From Eutreptiella sp. 'Long Island Sound 2002' (Eukaryota > Euglenozoa > Euglenophyceae > Eutreptiales > Eutreptiaceae), in contig OZ038384.1 in the NCBI GenBank assembly GCA_964036045.1, positions 61,973,355-62,037,354 on the forward strand: DNA of 64,000 nucleotides, in the 5' to 3' direction. A model generated the notes under the pieces. It was given only the letters and a program-made list of their open reading frames with translations, had not been told where the DNA came from and did not search any database. The number at the start of each line of letters is the position of its first letter. Within the stretch, counting starts at the first letter, position 1. Positions 56,918 to 64,000 of the stretch are shown here, piece after piece. The position numbers and the translations under genes are program-made.

Positions 56918-58408
56918 TGCGTGCACCAGCCCAGGGAAGGCAGAGGGAGGAACAGGGGAAACCCCCCCCCCAAAAAAAAAGGAAAGACAACCACAGAAGA
57001 GGAGAAGCCCCGCCCAACCACGAGCACACAGCCGCCGGCCAACGGCAAAGAAGGAAAGCGGGGGGGACCATCGCACAACGACGAAGCCGCGCACCCACAC
57101 CACAGAGGCGGGCGACCCCCGAGCCAGGCACCACCAAAGGCGACACCCACGCGGCCCGCCGATAGGACACCGGGGGGCCAGGCCAACCAGCCTGAAGACG
57201 CCCAGCCAGAAAAACTGCCCACCACGACCATACAGCCGCCGAAGGGCCGGGCGTAAAGACACCCCGGACACGCCGGCGAGCAGGCCCACCGGAGAAGTGG
57301 CAGGCCAGCGGCCAAACGGACATGGACAAGGAAAAGAAAAAAAAAGGGGGCGGAAACCCAAACGAAGGGGGGAGGGGGGGCGGAGACCAAATGGCCATGA
57401 CCGAGACGGGCGACGGCGACCACCACAGAGCCACAACACGACAGGGCCGAGAACCACACCCACAGCCCCCCCCCCCCCCGGCAGCCAGGAAGACCGCCAA
57501 AGAAATGAGGGGGGGGGAGAAGCCCCACCCACGACGACCCCCCCACAACCCCTCGCCACAGGCAGCCCCAACCCGGGGTGGCGGGGTACGGGCAGAGCAC
57601 GCGCAAAAGGGCAAACGGCCAAACATCCCAGCCAGGAAAAGCGGGGTGCAGGAAAAAACCAAACCCAAACACACGCACCACAAACCCCAGCCACCGATGG
57701 CGGGGCGCAGCCACAACCCCTACCCAAACACACACACTCTAGACTCCAGCCAGGAATGGCGGGGCTACCGAAAAACCCAACCCCATACACACACACCACA
57801 AACCCCAGCCAGGAAAGGCGGGGCAAAGCTAAAACCCGTACCCAAACACACACAGCGTAGACCCCGGCCAGAGTTGGCGGGGTTACTGCGAAACCCAGAC
57901 CCAAACACAAGCGCCACACAACAATAGGAAACCTAGTGTCCATAGCCCGGGCACCGAGGCAGCCTGTGCCATGCAGGTGACCCAGCCAAACGAAATCCGG
58001 AGACCGGGGATAAAGCTGCATACTAAGGCCTGCGCTGCTTTGGGACTCGAGGCGGAGCGTGCGACACCAGATGACCTCGGAACCCCAGTACCAAGAACAT
58101 GCATGCATGCCTTGGGAACGGTATACGCTAGGAATTCCGGTGAAGCCCTAGAGTTCCGCCCAAAGGAGGAGACGTGCGCAAGCACGAGGGCACACCCTGC
58201 CGGCATGACAAGTTCGTCACGCTGGCGGCGATCAGCCCTCCTGGTTTTGCCCGGGGCAGCTTTGTTGGGGGCCACCAGTCAGGTTTAGCGGGATATAAGT
58301 CGCCTCCTCTCTTCAAGCGCAGAGCCTCTTCCTGTTCATCACAGCGGCAACGCCAGCGGATACCATGGGGCGCCTCTCCACCATCGAGTGCACCCACCTA
58401 CCTACCTA
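56918..58408 (+). repeat. E-family 3' module with (ACCT)n tail, copy in E2
   Basis: Homologous to 31321-32502. Around 57680-57890 four or five degenerate units CCAGCCAGGAATGGCGGGG are spaced by about 55-60 bp with ACACACACxxxxxACCCC between them. This is the same core as the expanded E1 minisatellite, at low copy number. Confidence 0.8.
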
Positions 58409-58410
58409 GC

Positions 58411-59351
58411 TGTCTCGTTGTTACGTTGCTTAGTTACTCTCCATCCGTCCTCGCTTGTCTGTCCACTTTTCTTGGCGTGTCACCTCGTTGACACACCGTT
58501 GAGCTGGCATTGACTGATTGCCCTCCTCAAGAATGACCGTCACAGCCGGCGGTGGATGTGATTGGTGTTTTATGCAGTGACACAGATGGATTGTACATTA
58601 CAGAGGGTTATTACAGCGAGCCCTGTTGTTCGTTGAGTGTCGAATCCCAGTTGCGTGGGTGCGGTTACAGGAACTCGCATCCTGAATTCAACTGAGTTCA
58701 GGAGAATTATACAGAACTAACCCACATTGTACGTTGGCGTGAACCTTGTTCCTGGGTCATAATTACGGGTTAAAGGGACCAGGAAAGCGGCACTGGCTGA
58801 TTAGTGCAAGTAAGGCAGCTGCCGAGGCTAGGCAAACGTATGTGATGCCACAGATGTGCAGATCTTGTGTGATCACGCCCGGGAACCTCGAGCGCCAGAG
58901 GGTCCCCCTACAGGGGGGCGATAGTGAAGCTGCGGCACCCTCTGGGCTGAATCCCAGCCAGTCAGTTTTGTTCCCAGGTTACCGGCCTGTTTTTGGGGTC
59001 TACCCCCACGTGATATGTGTGTAATTTCTGTTTTGTCTACTGTCGTCACTGCAATGTGCATGGCTGAGTGCCATACGCGGGCGTAGCGTGGGATGGTGCC
59101 ATGGTTGTCCTGTTTGTGTGCAGAGCACATGTGTGGGCTGGTGAGAGTGATTTCCCTAACGTCAGAGGTATGTTCCGCCCAGGTACGCCTTTCGGGGATA
59201 CTTGGGGCTGGTGGGGGGAGTGTTTAGGTAGTTCACAGCTGGTCTGGGAATGTAAACACCCAGCCGCCCCTCCCTATTGTGCATTTCTGCTGGGTCATTC
59301 CCAAATGGTCTTTCCAGACACAAGCCATACTTGTGTCTTGGGGGGGGCGGG
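58411..59351 (+). repeat. Element A 3' UTR, second copy
   Basis: Corresponds to 39788-40646 (TGTCTCG-x-TGTTACGTTG at the start; the G-run PPT at the end). About 10% difference, plus a ~75-bp block at about 59120-59200 absent from the left copy. Confidence 0.85.
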
Positions 59352-62095
59352 TGTTTTCGAATTAACCCGCCTGTGAGGCCCGCCTCTTCGGCCCCCTATT
59401 GGCACCCTTACGACGTGCCTGAGGTATACCCCTTCTTCCGCTGAGACACCAAGCTTTTTCTTGTCTGCAGTTGTTGCAGAATGACTGCAAGACGATTCGA
59501 TTCTCGACGTCCTCGTGTGGCCGTGAGTGACATCAGGCAATCAGGAATTCCCACAATTTTATGTTGGTGAGCAAATTTCATCAAAAGTGGATCATTGACT
59601 ATTATGTGACCACAGGTGCCCGTCGTCGCAGTCGCAAATGACGGCGTTGCCTGTGCCGCGGCGCTGATAAGCCAAATTGGTAAAGTGAATTTCTGAGAAC
59701 TGAACGGCGCAACACACTTCGAGTGTTCCGCAATTTTCCCCTCTTTTTTTTTTGACATAAGTCGCCGATTTTTCCCGTGAGGAAAAATCTCCAAACGCGC
59801 TTTCATCCCCCAAGTCCAATAACAAGGGATTCGCGCGCTGAAGCCCCCTAGGGCGACCTACTGTGTCTCATGGGCACTATTCAGGAGGGTTTGCCCCTCT
59901 CACCCTCATATTGAAGCCATTGGGTCCCAACTCAATATGCCCAAAGGGTTAAACATTTTTGCAATTTTCAAAAAATTAGCCAATCTCATGTACTTGGGGT
60001 CCAAGTACGTGTAGAAAAATGTTGAGTTGGTATAATCTCCCTCTTTTCACGCCTTACCACCCGGGTCATATCTCTTCCCTTCCCCGGAGCGTGCATATAT
60101 GTCCATTATAACCCACGTGGCCACATTGTGTGCTTGCATGCCGAAAATCGACTTTCCAAAATGAAGTCGATTTCCAACGCAAGCGATTGCATGTGTGTTC
60201 AAGGACGAAAGTTACATAAGAATATAGGCACACTTTGGTCCTAGGCCACTAGGCCGTGTATATAAGGCTTGGGTGGGGTTGTTGGGCAAATATGGGTCAT
60301 TTCGTGTGCCCATTTGTCGGGTGTACCATTCCAAGACAAACCCGCCAATGGACCCCATATTAAGCGGAGCCCTTCTTTTCAACCCGAACCAACACTTGAA
60401 AGTCTACCTTTCACCCAAGGCCCCATGAAGAGCACACCCGAAGCGATGCGGTGCAGGCCAGGTGTGTTATTTACATTTTTCCATTTTTCCACGTGCCCAC
60501 TTGGGGAGCAGCGCAAGTAAACTTCCATGGCACCTCAAGTGGACGCCAAGCGTCCAATTGAAAGTCCATGGTACGGGAACATAGTGTGTGAGAGGAATTG
60601 CCAGCTACTCAATTCAAGACGGAGATATTGTAATATATTTGTTGGGATTTCAAGTCCATTTTTCATTTTGTTCATCAATTTTAGCCATTTTTGGGCCGTT
60701 ATGATGTCAAGTGGCGACCTTGTATCTCAGCGTTGCGCTGCATGGACATCAAGGCCCAAGCATGTGATGAGAGTAAATTCTTAGGTGCCCAACATATCTT
60801 GATCCCAGCCAATAGCTCTTCTTCGGCTTGGCACACCAAGGCCACCATGTGGGCGATTTGAGTCAATCCCAAATCATGGGCTCACTTGGCGACCCTGCCA
60901 GTTCCAAATCCAGGGGGGTTCGGTCGACGCCCAAAAGGTATGTTGGACACATAGCACTTGGTTTCAATCCTACGGCACGGCCCGGTCCGAGTCAGACATG
61001 TGCTTCATTTGCCCCCACCACGGGTGTGCGAATGTTTGGCCATTTTCTGTCATTTCCTATATTTTTTGCCCGACGCGCACTATGTTCAGCCCACCCGTGC
61101 ACGCCGGACTCATGGACCAATGGATCACATATGGTACGTAGCTTATGCACATTGGTCCCCATGACTCACGCACCACGTGGGCGAACCCAAGCGCCCACGC
61201 ACAAGGAGCAATGCCAAGGTGAGTTTGGACAATTTGGCCATTTTGACACTTGTGAGTACAGCTCCGGCTATCACCATGCCATGGCCCATGAAGATCCTTG
61301 GGACCCAAGTACGTGTGGGCCCACATTGGACTCCCATTAGGTCTCAAACCGAACGTAGAGTCCCGTCTCCAAGCCATCATGGAGGAATACCCTTGGGGAT
61401 ACTTTCAATTTTGGCTCATTGCTGGGTATGCCAAAACACCCCTTTTTTGGGACCCCAAATTCAGGCCCCCATTTGGTCAATTGGCGGCCCCATATCTTGG
61501 TGCCCATGGGAAGCCCGGACCTTTTTTGAGGTCTTGCACTTAGATATGAGTCGTAAGTTCCGCCTCCTATCCTATGAGCGATGGGTCCCGCCTTGGCTGC
61601 CCGGGGCACGCATGGGAATTACCTCAATTCTGCCTATTTTCTGCCATTTGTGAGGTCTCTAGTGCACCTTTATGGACGTCCCCTTGGATGCACTATTGGT
61701 GGATGTTTGAGGCCTAGGTCCTGAGTGCCCATTGCTCCCTTGCTTCCGCTGTGGAACCTTGTGTGCAGTCCATTAGGACATGTTATTCTAAAATAGAATT
61801 GCTGGAATTGTGTGTTTTCGGAACACGTCCCGACTCTATATTCCCATACCCAATGAAGGGCGGAAACTGCCCATTTGCATGTGGGTCAGGTATGACTTCT
61901 TTTGTTCATGTTTGTCCATTGTTCTTCCCTTCCTCCCAGGGGATGTCTATTTCTTATTTGTATTATTGTTGATACTTTGATTGAGATTCAAGTGTGGACT
62001 TCTTGCTCTTGTTGCATTGCAGTGTCGTGGTGTTGATCCAAGGGTGAACAGAACAAGGCCATCCTTCCCTTACGAAGAAGGAGTCGAGGGGTAAA
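59352..62095 (+). repeat. Element A 3' LTR, complete (2744 bp)
   Basis: TGTTTTCGAATT at the start, GGGGTAAA at the end (CA lost). Uninterrupted counterpart of 14263-16878 plus 19479-19611; it preserves the empty site of the 907-bp-LTR element at 61965-61985. Confidence 0.88.
60259..60266 (+). promoter_or_regulatory. TATA box of the element A 3' LTR
   Basis: TATATAAG, same position as 15173-15180 in the 5' LTR. Confidence 0.55.
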
Positions 62096-63645
62096 AGGCT
62101 CAAAATGAAACATGAGAAACACTAAGCAATAAGCTAGCATACAAAGTATGAACAATGATAACCTAAATCTTCAGGCAAACAATGAGGGTAAGTGTAATGC
62201 GGCTGGATGTAGACGTATAAATTACAATGAGCTATACGAAAAATCAATAAAAATTGAGATGAAATGCAACATGTGGGTTAAACTGAAAAATCAAGCTCTG
62301 CCCAAGCTGTCTATTGACATGACTTATCTTCGTACTTAAAGAGAGGATACACCACCTTACTCAATGGACACGTTACATGTGGCTGCCTACCTCAATGTAT
62401 GCATTGTGGTACCTATTTGATGCAATGGGGTACTTGGCTTGCATTGAATGGACAGAGAAAGCGAGGCAGCATCAGTAATGACCAACTGTTGATTAGTTTA
62501 GCGGGTAGGGATAACTCAAAGGGTGGGGGGTGGCAGTCACAATGAGAAACAAAAAACTCACCTGACCCGGATCTGCTCTTTCGTATCCTGGGAATATCAA
62601 TATCAAGGATTGATCCGTCTGGGGGTATGGGGATTTATACTAATACTTCAACCAAAAAAGCGTTGAAAGATATAGTTCGTCATTACCAACCTTTTACTTC
62701 TTTCTTGCTATCTCTAAAATGAAGCGGAAACATCAGTTACCTATCATGACTAGAAATCATGTACAAGCGATTCAATATTCCATCACGGCAATATGCTCAA
62801 GAATCTTACCGCCTGGCATATGCACGCCATCTTCCTCAGTTGGACATAGCCCACAGGAATCTAATGAGATATGAAGCTAGCGGAAATTCTGGTTTGTGTA
62901 GAAATGTCCTAAATGACTTAAATCACCAATGCAAATAATCTGCACGAAAGGGTGAAAATGTAGAAGTGTGTTCATCCTGTACATTCAGAGAAAGAAGTTG
63001 CATGGGTTGTCCCAAATGCTAAACATGACAGAAACCAATGGATTGTATGCGTGAACGTAGGGTCGGTAGGTAGGTATCTTCGGGAGCTCGGGATGCCTCC
63101 TTTGACATTGCAGGAAGAAGGTCTTACCAAGGGGACATCCTGTCCCTCCCACTGCCCTATGTCAGGTGCCTCTTGAGCCGCTCCCGCATGTGCTTCGGAA
63201 AGCATTGTCGCGGCCACCCGGTCCATGTGTCCCAGGGCGGAGGGTGTCCCCACATGTGTCCATGGGTAGGGCCACATGCCCCCTCCTTTGGGCGGCAGCT
63301 CTGGGGGCTGCTCAGCTGTGTGGAGTATCTCTCACCACAAGGGGTATTGCTCCCGCTAGTCTACGGTACGACCGCCTAACTCTTGTGGCTTGAGTTGCGG
63401 GGCCACTCTGCTTGGCAGGCGACCCCCTCCTGGACTGTGTACCGGCTCGCCTGTCACCGGTTGCTTCCATGGCTCCGGGTGACGTTTGCCATGGTCCCTG
63501 ATGCAGCCTGGCCGGGCTCGGACCAGTGGCCTTGGAGTACCGCTCCTGCCACTGGCCCGGTGATTCGGCTGGGTCGCCCCAGTGCGTCTGACCCATGGGG
63601 TGTTGGTTCTTTCCTGTCCCTCGGCCGCCCTACGTGTGTGCAGTG
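62096..63645. other. Non-coding right flank, no gene supported
   Basis: AT-rich to about 63050, then GC-rich. Open frames are short and unconvincing; a 28-codon run near 62625-62720 (GMGIYTNTSTKKALKDIV) is the most protein-like but too short to call. A GGTAGGTAGGT run is at about 63069. Confidence 0.55.
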
Positions 63646-64000
63646 TCCTGGGCCGCTTGGCTCCTGTTCACCGGTGTGCCCGCGCGGTTCGTTGTGTTGC
63701 GTCTGCGGTGTCCTGGGCCACTTGGCTCCTGTTCACCGGTGTGCTCGCTCGGTGTGTTGTGTTGCGTGTGCGGTGTCCTGGGCCACTTGACTCCCGTTCA
63801 ACGGTGCGCCCGCTGGGTATGTTGTGTTGCGTGTGCGGTGTCCCGGGCCACTTGGCTCCTGTTCACCGGTGTGCCCGCTCGGTGTGTTGCTTTGTGTGTG
63901 CGGTGTCCTGGGCCACTTGGCTTCTGTTCACCGGTGTGCCCGCTCGGTGTGTTTTGTTGCGTGTACCATGTCCTGGGCCACTTGGCTCCTGTTCACCGGT
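63646..64000 (+). repeat. 65-bp minisatellite, about 5.5 copies, runs off the window
   Basis: The unit opens TCCTGGGCCACTTGGCTCCT at 63646, 63711, 63776 and onward every 65 bp, and includes GTTCACCGGTGTGCCCGCTC and GTGTTGTGTTGCGTGTGC. Copies differ by a few bases each. The array continues beyond 64000. Because 65 is not a multiple of 3, each frame is read in turn, giving Cys/Val-rich frames without stops that should not be taken as a gene. Confidence 0.92.

Larger units (their letters stand above)
54900..58408 (+). mobile_element. E2, right part: insertion ending in (ACCT)n
   Basis: From the altered edge of element X to CACCTACCTACCTAGC. It contains the Arg/Ser-rich frame, then from about 56150 low-complexity ACGGCACAGC-type sequence, then the E-family 3' module. 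After the tail, element A resumes at a point about 1.3 kb upstream of where it had been interrupted at 41119. Same 3' end and same junction design as E1. Confidence 0.55.
14263..62095 (+). mobile_element. Element A: giant old chromovirus-type LTR retrotransposon, with nested insertions
   Basis: Outer LTRs at 14263-19611 (split by an insertion) and 59352-62095, net lengths about 2749 and 2744 bp. Between them, on the plus strand, are a PBS, gag, protease, a linker ORF, RT, RNase H, integrase, a chromodomain-like tail, a long 3' UTR and a G-run polypurine tract. Without nested elements it is about 17-18 kb, very large for Ty3/gypsy. The LTR copies differ at many positions, gag and pol carry stops and shifts, and catalytic residues are lost, so it is old and dead. 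No clean target duplication is visible at the ends. Because A resumes twice after E insertions, part of the right side may derive from a second A copy. Confidence 0.75.

Noticed and set aside
55241-57735. Overlapping ORFs of 200-400 codons on both strands in E2
   Set aside because: High-GC, low-complexity sequence keeps most frames open; only the Arg/Ser-rich plus-strand frame at 54900-55716 has coherent composition across stops.
62625-62720. Short protein-like run GMGIYTNTSTKKALKDIV as an exon
   Set aside because: Only about 28 codons, no splice context or neighbour supports it.

Overview
This window is a piece of a large, repeat-rich eukaryotic nuclear genome. It is made almost entirely of transposable elements, and I see no complete host gene, rRNA or tRNA gene. 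The evidence is chromodomain-bearing Ty3/gypsy-type polyproteins, an APE-type LINE, long LTRs with TATA boxes, long non-coding stretches and minisatellites. The lineage cannot be fixed from the sequence. Two unrelated LTR elements carry the same primer-binding site, TGGTAGCAGAGG. It is complementary to an initiator tRNA-Met ending CCTCTGCTACCA, the form known from animals. Land-plant initiator tRNA ends differently (PBS TGGTATCAGAGC), so a land plant seems unlikely; an alga or another protist is possible.

Layout. 1-6409 is a low-coding flank with small tandem and dispersed repeats and G or C runs. 6410-13.6 kb is a decayed, GC-rich LINE preceded by ~150-160 bp tandem repeats: a C2H2 finger ORF, an AP endonuclease, a reverse transcriptase with an altered YxDD box, an unrecognised domain, an RNase H-like segment and a C-terminal CCHC knuckle. 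14263-62095 is one 'Russian doll': a giant, old chromovirus-type LTR retrotransposon (element A) split by nested insertions. Its LTRs are about 2745 bp and its own length, without the insertions, about 17-18 kb. The gag-protease-RT-RNase H-integrase-chromodomain order can still be followed, but catalytic residues are lost and the frame is broken.

Insertions into A, left to right. (1) A non-autonomous LTR element (16879-19478) with two LTRs of exactly 907 bp sits inside A's 5' LTR; the empty site survives in A's other LTR copy. (2) A TIR-bounded cargo block (22742-24532) sits between gag and protease and carries five copies of a 26-30 bp palindrome. (3) E1 (26455-32502) is a minisatellite-filled element ending in (ACCT)n; after it A resumes about 2 kb upstream of the point where it was interrupted. 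(4) E2 (41120-58408) has the same 3' module and the same (ACCT)n end, and again A resumes upstream, with about 1.3 kb repeated. (5) A younger Ty3/gypsy chromovirus (element X, minus strand, 41711-54899) lies inside E2. It has 2.36-kb LTRs, an open 1661-residue pol and a gag broken by small frameshifts.

The most unusual signal is the E family: two insertions, each ending in an (ACCT)n tail and each flanked by a kilobase-scale direct duplication of its target. The palindrome family inside the TIR block is the second. 62096-63645 is non-coding, and the window ends in a 65-bp minisatellite that runs off the edge.
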